From Campanula takesimana (lineage: Eukaryota; Streptophyta; Magnoliopsida; Asterales; Campanulaceae), in contig JAOWBW010000044.1 of assembly GCA_026119855.1 (NCBI GenBank), positions 496,001-560,000 of the forward strand: DNA of 64,000 nucleotides, given 5' to 3'. Position 1 is the stretch's first letter. Each line of letters opens with the position of its first letter. The position numbers and the translations under genes were made by a program. This document shows, one piece after another, positions 11,601 through 22,083 of this stretch. The notes beneath the pieces were generated by a model. The model had not been told where the DNA came from. It did no database searches and saw only the letters and a list, made by a program, of their open reading frames with translations.

Positions 11601-11898
11601 CTTTGATGAGACAAAAATTTGAAGTGAAGTGGCATTGCAATCCTTTGTCGCAGAACTGAGATATTGAGAGTAGATTGTGTTGTAGTCCAATAACTAGAGA
11701 GACTTCTTGGATGGTGATTTTTCCTTTACGAATGACTCCATATCCTACAGTCTTTCCTTTGTTATTATCTCCGAAGGTTACTGATGGCCCTTTTTCTTCA
11801 CGGACATCTTCCAATAAATTGGTATCTCCGGTCATGTGCCTTGAGCAGCCACTATCGAGATACCATAAACTTGATTTATCCTTGAAGTGTCCAGCCAT
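8662..11898 (-). CDS. pol of element S: protease, integrase, RT, RNase H
   Basis: An open frame of 1078 codons. The polyprotein cleaves itself, copies the RNA of the element into DNA and inserts it. The protease motif LDSG is at residues 14-17. Integrase has an HHCC zinc region (about 145-182), first catalytic Asp at 210 (HMDLFGP) and Glu at 309 (VVERKNR). The residue 36 before that Glu, where the second catalytic Asp belongs, is Asn273. RT has QMDVKSAFLNG and YVDD (codons at 9592-9603). RNase H has SDADYA, TTEAEYIAA and FCDNTST. The frame is the same as the last gag segment but is separated from it by TAA codons at 11968-11970 and 11926-11928. The start at 11898 is the first ATG after them. 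Apart from Asn273 it looks complete for a Sirevirus. Confidence 0.9.
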   Translation of the reverse strand: MAGHFKDKSSLWYLDSGCSRHMTGDTNLLEDVREEKGPSVTFGDNNKGKTVGYGVIRKGKITIQEVSLVIGLQHNLLSISQFCDKGLQCHFTSNFCLIKDGISGVTLLKGIRKKNVYVVDFNSSCISSNLCFVAKNVSENSWLWHKRLSHLNFKYLSKIGRENLVRGLPKVADHHDEKCTVCQLGKQPKASFSSKTTPSTSRCLQLLHMDLFGPVSTASIGGNRYSLVVVDNYSRYTWVEMMSSKDDCYDILTALFRQLQTQKEDDIVSVRSNNGTEFKNNGVAQYCDDHGIDHNFSATGVPQKNGVVERKNRTLIEAGKTMITEAKLPQYFWAEAVNTACFTQNRFLINKTYNKTPYELWRGRTPNIAYFKIFGCKCFILYNGKEHRGKFAPKADEGIFVGYAKHSKAFRVFNKTTLKIVESVHVTFDEHSLLEPHMAPNVADDFVEINETGTSRPQNQSTQGNPSTSTSPPSTSYEAPETTTSAATSNGVEVETPINVEEPIPQITYDWDGTNDVSLEDLQPPSTQPDIPQEVREVRDHPIQNIIGDLHSGVRTRRSNYDALTAFISQVEPKKVDEALQDSSWVVAMQEELNQFDRCKVWTLVPRPQDQGVIGTKWVFRNKMDENGNITRNKARLVAQGYRQEEGIDYDETFAPVARLEAIRIFLAYASYKIFKLYQMDVKSAFLNGELQETVFVAQPPGFEDLKFPNHVYKLRKALYGLKQAPRAWYDTLSKFLLEKGFKRGKIDTTLFIAKYNDHTLLVQIYVDDIIFGSTNELLCKRFEKLMKSKFEMSMMGELTFFLGLQIKQCAEGIFLNQAKYTRDLIKKFGLENAKAYDTPMATGNKLDKDFKGKKVDQTLYRGMIGSLLYLTASRPDIMFSVCVCARYQADPREAHLIAVKRIIQYLSGTINLGLWYSKDSNFDLIGYSDADYAACTIDRKSTSGTCHFLGNRLVSWASKKQASVSASTTEAEYIAAGSCCCQVLWMKQQLLDYGINEENCPIFCDNTSTIAVSNNPVMHSKTKHIDIKYHFLKDHVEKGNIHLEYVSTDNQIADILTKALDSKRFRYLRGEMGMLEL

Positions 11899-11967
11899 TA
11901 AGCAGAGGACCTATAAAATAAACATTTAAGAACAAGGTCCCCTTTTTATTCTTTTGGGTCCAAAGGG

Positions 11968-14280
11968 TTAGCAACTTTTGACAACCCACACTTGCCTCAC
12001 AGAAGGAGGGTTATTCTTTCTGGGATTGGGTGTGAATCTCAAAAGACATTCAGCAGCCTTGTGACCATAACCATCACACACAGAACAATGGTGGAAGCCA
12101 CCCAACTGAGGGTTAACAAACTTTGTTAAAGTCTTGAGCACAACATTGTTTACTGGTATGGATGAGGTCTCCTTAACAAAGTTCATCCTCTTGAACTTTG
12201 CTGCCTTGCCGCCACTTGCGGTTGCCGGCTTCCAGGATGCGGTCGCCAGCTTCCTAGGTGCGGTCGACTGACCTCGCGGTAAGTACATGCGGTAGGGAGC
12301 ACCATCTACCTTGCTAGAGGAAGCCTCTGCGGTAGGTTCATCCATGGCAATTCCTTTCAACTTTGCCTTTCCAGTTTGTTTCTTAGGGTAGACATAGTTA
12401 AACACTAGTTTCTTCTTTGGTTCTTGTCCTACACCCTTTGAAACATGATGTTTAGCCTTCGACTCTTCCAAAGTTTGCTGGGTAAATTTCTCATCTCTTT
12501 CACAACAAGATGCACATTTAAAGTTGTCACTAGTTTGGAATCCCAAGCCTTCCTTATCACCACTAGACTTTTGGGATTCTAAGATTTGTTCCATAGTGAC
12601 ATGAGAATTGGTCCACTCATTAGTGATCTTTTTCAAGTCATTTATCTCAGCGACCAATTCATCATTTTTAACTTTAAATATAGCATTTTGTTCTTCTAAG
12701 AAACGGTTTCGATCAGTAAGAGGAGTCATGCTCTTGATCTGCTCCTTAAGGAGGGTGAGTTCAGATCTTAATAGAGATTTATCCGTCTTAAGCTGGGAAA
12801 TTTCTTCAGTTGAAAGTGCTAAAGCTTCCTTCATGCCAGAGAATTTACTAATTACCTGTTCTGCTTTTGCAAACATCTTTTCTTGTTCATCGGGGGAAAT
12901 GTCAAATTTGACTTGTGGTGTGGTAGACAGAACTTCCTTCACTTTGGGGTTTAGTAAAGCCTTCTTTGCTGCACTCACATCACATCTTGAAAATAGAAGA
13001 TCACCATTTTTTTGAACCGGAGTTAGGAATCCCTTTTTCTGCAAGTTCATCGGCCGTATAACTTATCCGTTTAGGTTTTGCATTTGGTGAGCGACGACTT
13101 TTATTATCATCCTCATCATCGGACTGAACGACCAAACAGATGTGACCTTCTTCAGAATCCTCATCGCTTTCATCAGAATCTGACTCTATCCAGGTAGCTA
13201 ACTCTTTTGTGGTAGAGTCCTCTTCAGCAACCATCCCCTTTTGCTTTGAGTATCTTGGATTGAAGTTGCTTTTCTTTTTCATATACTCATACTTGGGAAT
13301 TGGGCATTCTGATGCGAAATGACCGGGTTTCCTGCAATTAAAACAAACGAGATCCTCTTTCTTCTTTGAGAAGTTGGAGTATTCTTTCTTACTTGTTGAG
13401 TTGCTCCTTGAGAACCTTGTTGGAGTTTTTCTTGATGATCCGGGTCTTGCTGTCTTTCTGAACTTTTGGAATCTTTTCACGAACATAGCAAAGTCATCAT
13501 CATCCATATCTAATAAATCAGATGTGGAGATTTTTGGATCTTCTTCCTCGATCACTTCTTCCTTTTGTGCAACCAACGATAAGTTCTTTGTTTTTCCTTC
13601 CATTTCAGCAATGTTGCTAAGCTTGATATCAAAGACCTTGAGGTTGGCATAGAGGCTTCTGAGAGACATATCATCTAGTAACTTGGTATCTTCAAGAGTG
13701 TTTCCTTTGTGTAGATATTGCGAACCAAGAGCGGCAAGAAAATTAACATTGATTTCTTTCTTGGTAAGCTTCTTTCCGAGTGCTGTATAAGTACTCACGA
13801 TCTCATAATAACGATCGTAAGTGGCTCTTAGTGATTCACCGGGGATCTTAGCAAAGTTGTTGAATCTTCTTTGAATTGCAAATTTTTTGCTTTCCTTGCA
13901 AGCTTGATCTCCTTCGATGTAATCTTCAATTGCATCCCAAAGTTCTTTGCAGTAGAGCATTCCATGATCTGTCGACGCTGTGACGTACTCAAGGTACTTA
14001 GAAGTATGCTTTTTGCTTTCACATCCATTCCAACCAGTCTTTTCTCTTCATCGGTCCATTCAGCCTTTGGTTTCTTGATAGTCGGATTTGCACCATTGGT
14101 TTCTGGATCCGGATTAGCTTTCATTGGGAAGTATGGTCCAATGGTAAGACAATCACCAAGTTGCTCGTCCATGGAGTAGAACTGAGTTAGAATGCTGTGC
14201 TTCCATACGTCAAAATTATATTCGTCGAACGCTGGAACGTGAGTGAAGTTAACCGTTGCCATAGTTTTCTGACTTGCCAT
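11968..14280 (-). pseudogene. gag of element S, disrupted by two frameshifts
   Basis: The gag starts at ATG 14280 (MASQKTMATVNF) in the same frame as pol. It shifts frame near 13950, continues from about 13955 to 13030, and shifts back near a T-run at 13035 to end at TAA 11968-11970. The middle part has a CCHC knuckle (C206, C209, H214, C219 of that segment, CFNCRKPGHFASEC) after an acidic stretch. The last part has a coiled-coil-like region (about residues 60-150) and a second CCHC (C322, C325, H330, C335). Two knuckles and a long gag fit Sireviruses. The two shifts compensate each other and probably arose after insertion, although an assembly error in the T-run cannot be excluded. Confidence 0.82.
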
Positions 14281-14337
14281 TTTGAATCGGCACCCAAGCT
14301 GTTAAGCTTGAAAAACAGAAGTTTTATAAAGGTGTTT

Positions 14338-14349
14338 GCTCTGATACCA
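14338..14349 (-). other. Primer binding site of element S (initiator Met tRNA)
   Basis: The minus strand reads TGGTATCAGAGC two bases inside the 5' LTR. This matches the 3' end of plant initiator tRNA-Met and is the usual Copia primer site. It fixes the right-hand LTR as the 5' LTR. Confidence 0.92.
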
Positions 14350-14351
14350 CT

Positions 14352-15948
14352 TGTTGGTCCCAAAGACACAACAAGGGTATGAAAGGAGGCTAGAGGGGGG
14401 GTGAATAGCCTACTTAAAATTTCAACCCTTTTCAAAATTCAACCAAGTGCTTACAATCTTGAGATTTGCGGTCAAGTAATAAACCACGCGGTCAAGGTGT
14501 AATATGCACAGCGGAAGTTTTCGATGGAAATAAGGTAGAGTTGTTTTGACAAAATCTCTAAGGAATACCAGAACTCACGGTCAACCAAGTTGCGGTCAAG
14601 TGAGTCCGGTCAAGGTAAGTGCGGTCAATAGAAATGCGGTCAAGAGATTTGTGGTCAGATGGTTGAGAGATTGAAAGTTGTTGTCTTAGAAGTTTTGGCA
14701 AAATATAAGTTAGTCAGATTTTTAACTTAGGCAAAGTGGAGAACAAACAAACACAATTCACAATACGTTTGAATATATGTAAGATCAAACACTAAACGAC
14801 AAACAAAATTAATATGAACAAGTGAAGAACAAGATGAACAATACTTGAAAGTAAATTTGCAGAAAGTAAAATGACACAAGTATTTGGAAAGGTTTGATCT
14901 GTTAAAAGATCTACGTCCTTTACCAAGATGGTCAGTCTTGGATTTTGAATGGAGGTATATATTGATTCTTGAGTGTACAGATTACAGAGATGAAGTATTG
15001 AATCAACACCTACTTTCTATGAAGAACAAATCCTAGACTTAGACCAGTGTATCCCTTTTGATTCAATCTAAGTGATTGATCAATTGGGGCGAGTGTGTGT
15101 GTAAGAATCAGAAGCTCTTTGAAATCTAAGTGATTGTAGAGCCTAAAGAATCTTATGTGTTACAAGGCTTGAGATGACTTGAATGTTGCTGAAGATCTTT
15201 GAAGGTTTGAAGGTGAGATCTTGAAGATTCAAAGGATTCTGGAAATCTTGAGTATGATCTTCAATCACCAAGTATTTCAACAGCAATTTCTCTCTTAGAA
15301 TCTCAGCTCAGTTCAATGAAGAACTTAAGGGCTATTTATAGCCTTGAATGAGAAAATAGCTGTTGGATTTACTTGGGCTCCAAGTTGAAGGACAATGAGC
15401 TTTGAATTCTGATTGGAGCTCAATCTGAGTTTGTCCTTTTTGCAGATAAGAGGTGGTCCCACTTAGATGAATTTCAAACTTGAATTACTTGGGATCCAAG
15501 TTCTGCAACGTTCTAAACTAACCATAGTTTGATACAAGGTTAAGTTTGAACAAACTTGGGTTCTTGGACAACTTCATCATTTGCGGTCAAGGCCTCACGG
15601 TCGAGTGTCTTGCGGTCGAGGGGGTCAAATGTGACCTGTCAAGATATGCCACAAAGCTCACGGTCACTGACTTCCGGTCAAGTGATTCACGGTCAAGTGG
15701 TCTTCCACGGTCAGGTGGTCTACCACGGTCAAGTGAATTCACGGTCAAGGTCTTGACCACTAAATTTCCAGACTTAGAAAATTTTCAGTCTATCAATCTA
15801 AAGCCTATACTATAAAAGTGGACTATTCTAAAAATGAAGTTTAACACTTCTTTACAATATATCCTGAAGTCCACAAAAAGATAAAATTAGGTTATGGGAT
15901 CAATCAAATCTAGGTAATAGGAGTGGTTTATAATAAGCATACCCAACA
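14352..15948 (-). repeat. 5' LTR of element S
   Basis: Copy of 2630-4230 with about 99% identity by eye. It has the minus-strand TATA box TATAAATA at 15333-15340 and about 16 CGGTC words. It should drive transcription of the element leftward. It is followed on the right by the GGTCT target duplication (15949-15953). Confidence 0.92.
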
Positions 15949-17935
15949 GGTCTCCTCAGCAAATCAATCCCCACCGAGTCAAACTTTGGGATTGCAAAAG
16001 GCTCGATAAGATATGGCACCATCAAAGGTTGTCTTGGGTTATCGGCTTCATTCTCCAGCAATGTGCATTTTTGGGTTCATGAAAAGAAGGCCCGTGGTAA
16101 CCAAGACCCGTCTGAGAAACGAGCCCATCATAAAAGGGCACGAGGTTGCACAAATAATACCTAGCTAGTCAATTGGCTTGGGCAGCAAATAGCAACAACA
16201 TGTGTCTCAGTTTTCAAAGATTCTGCAAGTATGTGCTTCTAAAGTACGCCGAAAGACTCCCGAGAAATGGAGTAGCTCTTGCCATGTCCTCTCATATTTT
16301 TTCCCTCGCACGAGGATGAGTCACTCTTGCTTTGTTCAACAAATGGTGACACCCTAGGGGCTATGTGACTCAAGAACAAGGGCTTCTTTTGCTTCATTTG
16401 ACAATCAATAAGCCCTAGGGGATATGCTCGAGAAAGATGTGTGAGACTATCCTCAGAGTCTCTCAAAAGGGATGTCAAAAAGCCCTCTTGTCATGTGTGC
16501 CCGTACTCGTTCCCCCAATAAAGGATGGACCTTTCTCGCAATCAATGATGTCACTCTGGGGGCTACGGTCAAGTCTTAAAGGCTCCCTCGGCAAGAAGCA
16601 ATTCACTTCAATATCCCCAGCAACATTTAAAGCTTTATACCGAAAGGTCTCAAGGGGTTTCGCAATCTACAATCTTTTGGGCTATGGCATTACAGTGATA
16701 CAAGCAAAGGGCAATATTGGGGCTTCAAGCTTTTGGGCAGTGGTACCCGAGCAATGCAATTTGGGAGTAGTCTTATGGCTCCATGAAAGGGATCAAACTT
16801 CAATGGTCCCTCAACACTTCCAGTCAAAAGGCCTCTTGGTTTTAAATGAAGGCTCCGATGATATGAATGAATTTGATGATTCTTGTTAGAACTCACAGTG
16901 AGATTCTGAAGGAAGTCTTAGAGAAAAGGAAAAAGATTCAATATGCTAGACTCACCCGGCTGAGTTATAGCGGGCAATGCCAATATGTTAACTCTATAAG
17001 CAGGGTTACGGCCAATCCCAATGTTTCTGCAAGTACTGCACCCCCTTCTCCAAGATCAAAAGCACAGGCTGCATCCGAAGATCCGCCGTCGGCTCAACTC
17101 AATAAGACTCAAGAAAACATACCGTTCGAGACTTTATCACACCAAGACCTTATCATCTGCAACAACATCACCATCTCCCACGAGACGTCTCCCGAAGACC
17201 GTACTACATTTTCAACATGGGCCTTCCGCCATTTGGGTATCAACCACAAAAAGGGCCATCCATCTCCAAGCAAGAGAAAGAGGAAGATCACTTTCATGAG
17301 TCCTACCCGATGTGGCATCCACTCTCAATACAAAGCTAAGCCGATTTGGGGCTTCACACCGAAAGGTCTCCACATCCCGCCATCTACAAACTTGATAAGC
17401 CCATGACATTTGGGGCTTAGCAATCTCTCAAAGCTTGGTATCAATGATCTTCTCTTGGGGCTTGCCCACGTCGACAACAAAAGACAGTTTATTTGAATGG
17501 GCTAAGAGTTGATTCATCTTGGGGCTTCATAAGCCACTCAAAGTACAGCATTCGAGGGGCTTTACAGTCAGCAACCCCTTGGCATCTCGGCATCAATAGT
17601 CCTTTTGAAGCCCCATAAACGACAAATCTCTTGGGGCTAGACATCAATTTTCGTTGGACACCGCGGAGACAACATTCAAGCGAGGCAATCCGGACTTCGA
17701 TCGAACATGACTTGATCTTGGGTTGGCTTTACAAACACACAATGGTTAAAATGGTTCACCCACGAACTAAAAAAAAATCTTTTTCTCACATGTGTGCATA
17801 TTCTTTCCCTTCTAATCTAAAAAAAAAAAAAAGATTTTTCTTTTTATCCTTCTTTTTTTTTAAAAATTTTTTTTTTTTTTTCTTTACTTTGCTTTGCTCC
17901 TAGCTTCTCCTCCAGCATTCTCCATCATCCTTGAA

Positions 17936-17970
17936 CTACGCTGGTATGATTCCTTTCAAGGGATACGTAG
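17936..17970 (+). other. CTACG/CGTAG-framed hairpin, copy 2
   Basis: Outer stem CTACG (17936-17940) with CGTAG (17966-17970). Inner stem TCC (17951-17953) with GGA (17961-17963), extendable by a wobble pair. It is preceded by GAA and followed by GCAGCC, as in the other copies. Confidence 0.5.
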
Positions 17971-18547
17971 GCAGCCTTTTGGCACGACCAACCCATCACC
18001 CAGAATACCATCTCACCGACACTCCTTCAAAGGCAAGAACAATTCATCATCATCATTCTCCATCCAAAGCATGGACATTTTTCATCAAAAGCATCAGCAT
18101 CCTTCAGCAATCCATCCCCAATCAAGCGGCAATGGTAAGTGAAGGTATGAACATCATTCATCTCAAGCAATCTCTGCTTTCAAAAATTACTTCACACACA
18201 AAATCACTTTACTTCTCCCTCATGCAAAAGTGCTTCAAAATCACATCACACCACAAGCACAATTTCTCTCATAATTGCCATTTCACATCCCATACATGTC
18301 ACAAGCACATATACCTGCAAAACACACACTTAACAGGTACCACCACAAGGTCAACAGCATCTGCAACTCAAGGCACTTCATCCCCAGAAGAAAGTGATCC
18401 GCCGTCAACTACGCCTGCATCCCACAGAGTCAAACAATTACAGTTCAATGACAACGACTCGGTCCATGGTGAGCCGCAAAATCACCACCTTTCCATCAAG
18501 CAACACAACAATATCACATATAGGCAGACGGAGCCTCGGTTCCCGCC

Positions 18548-19075
18548 ATCCGCAAACGGATCCCACACCAGCAAACGGATCCCACATTCAGCAAACGGAT
18601 CCCGCATTCAGCAAACGGATCCCGCCCCAGCAAGCGGATCCCGCATTCAGCAAACGGATCCTGCTCCAGCAAACGAATCCCGCACTAGCAAATGGATCCC
18701 GCCCCAGTAAACGGATCCCGCCTTCAGCAAACGGATCCCGCATCAGCAAACGGATCCCGCATTCAGCAAACGGATCCCGCATTCAGCAAACGGATCCCGC
18801 ATCAGCAAACGGATCCCGCATCAGCAAACGGACCCCGCTTCAACAAACGGATCCCGCTTCAGCAAACGGATCTCGCCTTAGCAAACGGATCCCGCATCAG
18901 CAAATGGGTCCCCGCTCCAGCAAACGGATCCCGCTTCAGCAAACGGATCCCGCCTCAGCAAACGGATCCCGCTTCAGCAAACGGATCCCGCATCAGCAAA
19001 CGGGTCCCGCATCAGCAAACGGATCCCTCATCAGCAAACGGATCCCGCTTCAGCAAACGGATCCTGCTATATCCT
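18548..19075 (+). repeat. 18-20-bp tandem repeat of element A
   Basis: About 28 copies of a unit close to CAGCAAACGGATCCCGCAT, each with a GGATCC site. Units vary between 18 and 20 bp. The unit length is near 1 mod 3 and contains no stop, so all three forward frames stay open across most of the array; the predicted Gln/Asp/Pro/Ser-rich frames there are a by-product. It lies just before the 3' LTR, in the hypervariable 3' untranslated region of Tat elements. Confidence 0.9.
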
Positions 19076-19237
19076 TTCTATATCAATTAAGCCGCTCACA
19101 CAGGGAGCGCACTCCTATCCTTTGTAATTTCAAATTCCTGCTTTATCGAGTCTTTGTTTTCTCTTGTCGATGTCCTCGGCGGTTGTCTTTCTTTCGTCGA
19201 CGCGTTTTGCTTCGCAATCCACGTCGCCGAGGGGCTC

Positions 19238-20517
19238 TGTAGACACCCCGCCTTGGACCTCTCACCCTGATTGCATACATAGTATTTTTACTTTACTTGT
19301 TTTTGTTAATTTCTGTTACTTCCGTTAAGTTCCTAACTTATTCCGTTAGTTTTGGACTAAACTGCGTAACAGAATTAACTTTTGAGTCTTTTCTGTCATT
19401 CTGTAATTTTTAGACTCGCGCGCCTCCGGCGCTTCTTGTGGGCTGCGCGCGCGTCTCGCCCTAAAAGCGGGACTCGCGCGCTTCCCATTTTGGCAGTTAC
19501 GGATTGCAGTATTTTTTCCCTCATTTTCTTGGTCACAAACACTCCTTTTTACATCCACATTCATCCCCCTTAGTTTTGTAACCTCCAATCCCAATATTCT
19601 AGCCATGTCTTTAAAACTAAATATTTCTTTTTATTATTATTTGATTTTATCTTTATTATTTAATTTCCTTTATTTTTTTTATTGGTTGAAAGACCATCTT
19701 TTCCTCTCTTTTCTACCTATTTAAACCTCTCATTTCTACCTTAGAAAGGGACCAACTTCATCTTCTCTACAAAAACTATACACAAGTTCTTGGACCTCAT
19801 TTTTAGACTTGAATTTTCTCTATACACACACTATACACAATTCTCTACACAAATTCTCCCAACAAGAGTTCTTCGTAACAAGACTCTACACAAATTGTTC
19901 TACAACAATTTCCCTACAACAACATCATTTTCAAGTCCAAGTTTGAAGTCCTCTTTCTTAAGGTACTTTATTCTTCTTCTCTCATTTTACATGTCTTAGT
20001 AATGTATGCAATCCCTATCAATTGGGACATGACCAAATGACCACTTTACTACATTAAAGTTGGTTAAGGTTATCTCCCTACATTTTAATCTCTACTTTAA
20101 TTTACCACTCTCATTTCTTAATGTAATTATCTAGCAATAATTCGACATGTAATCTTTAGTATAAATCAACAAATAAGCAACTCTCCTTTATTTTTCCTCT
20201 ATAAATTTCCCCTTTCTTTTCATTATAATTGTTAGCACATTTCTCTTATCAATAAATTGAAGGACATTTAGCATTAGAACACCAAAAGTAGCAAGACCCG
20301 CGTAAGCGGGGCGGAGTGGGTGTTTAAGTACTTCCCACTCCGTCACCTAACCCCCGAACCAATCTTTTCCCGAATCTCTGGTTTTGTATATAAAATTGGC
20401 TCTTTTTAGGTTTTTCTTATGTTCCTCTAAAACATAGGTGGCGACTCTTAAAATCAAGTAGACATCCTAGGTAACTCGCGCGCTCTAGCCAAGCCGTGGT
20501 TCCCCGGGGTATCTACA
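19238..20517 (+). repeat. 3' LTR of element A
   Basis: Begins TGTAGACACCCCG after a polypurine tract (CCGAGGGGCTC, 19227-19237) and ends GGGGTATCTACA. It contains CTATTTAAACC, a possible TATA region near 19719, and three GC-alternating words (CGCGCGC) near 19417, 19445 and 19475. No partner LTR is in the window. Some 1280 bp. Confidence 0.75.
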
Positions 20518-21000
20518 AGTAGACCATCCGTATGACTGCTGTTTTGAAAAAGAAGGAGACACCTCCTTTAGCCGTACGGCTGGTTTGGGCGAGAGAAAAT
20601 CTTAGCCCACAATTTACACTTTGGCCCCTGTCACCTTGAGCATGGTTTCCCCTAGGTTTCTGAAATAGAACTTAGGCCCCTTACCTTTGGAAAATGTCCA
20701 AAATGCACCTTTTGGCTCATGCAACTTGAATTGAACCTAGAAAGATTAGGTTCCCAATGAAAATGAAAATCGGGCAGTCCCTAGATGGACGTAAGACCAG
20801 CTTTGTGAAATTAACATGGTCGTACTTCGTAAGTCAAGTTAAGAATGTGAGAATTAGCGTTAACCCGGCCGTAATTCGTAAGTCCAGGTTAAGAGTATGA
20901 AATTAGCCCGGCCGCGCCTCGTAAGTCCAGGTTAAGAGTTTGAATTTGTGAAGTTAACATGGCCGTTCTTCGTAAGTCCAGTTAAAAATATGAAAAAATT

Positions 21001-21590
21001 TCCTCTGGCGGTCAGGAATGACATAAGTCCATTAGGTTTCGTTAGATTTGCCCTTTGGCAGTCCGGTGTGACGTAAGACCATTAGGTTCAGTGAGATATG
21101 TCCTTTGGCGGTCCGGTGTGACGTAAGACCATTAGGTTTTGTGAGATTCGTCCTTTGGCAGTCCGGAATGACATAAGTCCATTAGGTTAGACATGTCCTT
21201 TGGCCGTCCGGCGTGACGTAAGACCATTAGGTTCTATGAGACTTGTCCTTTGGCCGTTCAGCGTAACGTAAGACCATTAGGTTTAGTGAGATTATGTCCT
21301 TTGGAGGTCCGGTGTGACGTAAGACCATTAGGTTTTGTGAGATTCGTCCTTTGGCAGTCCAGAATGATATAAGTCCATTAGGTTACACCTGTCCTTTGGC
21401 CGTCCGGCGTGACGTAAGACCATTAGGTTCTGTGAGACTTATCCTTTGGCCATCCGGAGTGACGCAAGACCATTAAGTTTTGTGAGACATGTCCTTGGCC
21501 GTCCGGCATGAAGTAAGACCATTAGGTTTCGTGAGATTCGTCCTTGACCGTCCGGCGTGGCGTAAGACCATTGGATTTTGTTGACCCGGC
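21001..21590 (+). repeat. 50-bp tandem repeat with higher-order structure
   Basis: Twelve units start near 21001, 21051, 21101, 21151, 21195, 21245, 21296, 21346, 21391, 21441, 21491 and 21541. The most constant part is GACGTAAGACCATTAGGTT. Two units are shortened to 44-45 bp (21151 and 21346) and lie 195 bp apart, so a four-unit block has been duplicated. Confidence 0.9.
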
Positions 21591-21807
21591 CATACTTCGT
21601 AAGTCCAGGGTAGAAAGTGAAATCGTGAAAGTCCCGGCCGTACCTCGTAAGTCTAGGATGAAAGTTAAGATGTTATTGACTCGGCAGCCCTTGGTAGGGC
21701 GTAAGACCAGTATAGTCAAGATTAGGTTAAGAAAACCTTTATCCCCCGAGAGTGACAAAGTTAGAGAAAACCTATCATTGTGACGGCAGTCTAGAGGGAC
21801 GTAAGAC

Positions 21808-22031
21808 CAGTCTGCGTAGTCGACCCTCCGCCATGAGATAAGTTGACCAGTTTGTGTAGTCGACCCTCCGCCATAAGATAAGTTGACCAGTCGACCCTCC
21901 GCCATGAGATAAGTTGACCAGTTTGTATAGTCGACCCTCCGCCATAAGATAAGTTGACCAGTCGACCCTCCGCCATGAGATAAGTTGACCAGTTTGTGTA
22001 GTCGACCCTCCGCCATGAGATAAGTTGACCA
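21808..22031 (+). repeat. Alternating 40/31-bp tandem repeat
   Basis: Six units share GTCGACCCTCCGCCATGAGA and ATAAGTTGACCAG. Long units carry a TTTGTGTA insert and short units lack it, in the order long, long, short, long, short, long. The minus-strand frames rich in MAEGRL and LVNLSHGGGST are by-products. Confidence 0.9.
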
Positions 22032-22083
22032 AATTGACCAATGTGTCCCGGAAGTCCTTAGTCGTACATAAGACCAGTTACCC

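Larger units (their letters stand above)
2630..15948 (-). mobile_element. Element S: complete Sirevirus-type Copia retrotransposon
   Basis: Two direct repeats of about 1.6 kb (2630-4230 and 14352-15948), each starting TGTTGG and ending CCAACA, flank a minus-strand gag-pol and an accessory gene. The 5-bp target duplication GGTCT is present at 2625-2629 and 15949-15953. Order in the sense direction is 5' LTR (right), Met-type primer site, gag with two zinc knuckles, protease, integrase, RT, RNase H, accessory gene, polypurine tract, 3' LTR (left). Long LTRs, an initiator-Met primer site, RT sequence and an extra gene after pol all fit the Sirevirus (Maximus/SIRE) lineage. By eye the LTRs differ at roughly 15 places, so the insertion is fairly recent. 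It sits inside element A. A GACCG word is scattered throughout it. Confidence 0.93.
15954..20517 (+). mobile_element. Element A, right part with 3' LTR
   Basis: This continues element A across the S insertion. Bases 15954-17930 are non-coding and hold many dispersed short phrases of the type GGGGCTT-CA, typical of Tat 3' untranslated regions. The frames of 90-180 codons here look random. A TC/A-rich tract (17770-17890) follows, then hairpin copy 2, a region of low complexity (17975-18540), the 19-bp satellite (18548-19075), a polypurine tract and the LTR (19238-20517). No pol coding is visible, so A as a whole looks gag-only. Confidence 0.6.

Noticed and set aside
16437..17406. Open frames of 90-180 codons in element A
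   Set aside because: No family resemblance and low-complexity composition; the region is typical Tat non-coding sequence with GGGGCTT phrases.
18394..19242. Long Ser/Gln/Pro-rich open frames
   Set aside because: They are by-products of an 18-20-bp satellite without stops. There is no start context and residues follow the DNA period.
21808..22031. Regular repeats resembling a CRISPR array
   Set aside because: Spacers are not unique, units alternate between two lengths, no cas genes are present, and the context is a plant retrotransposon.
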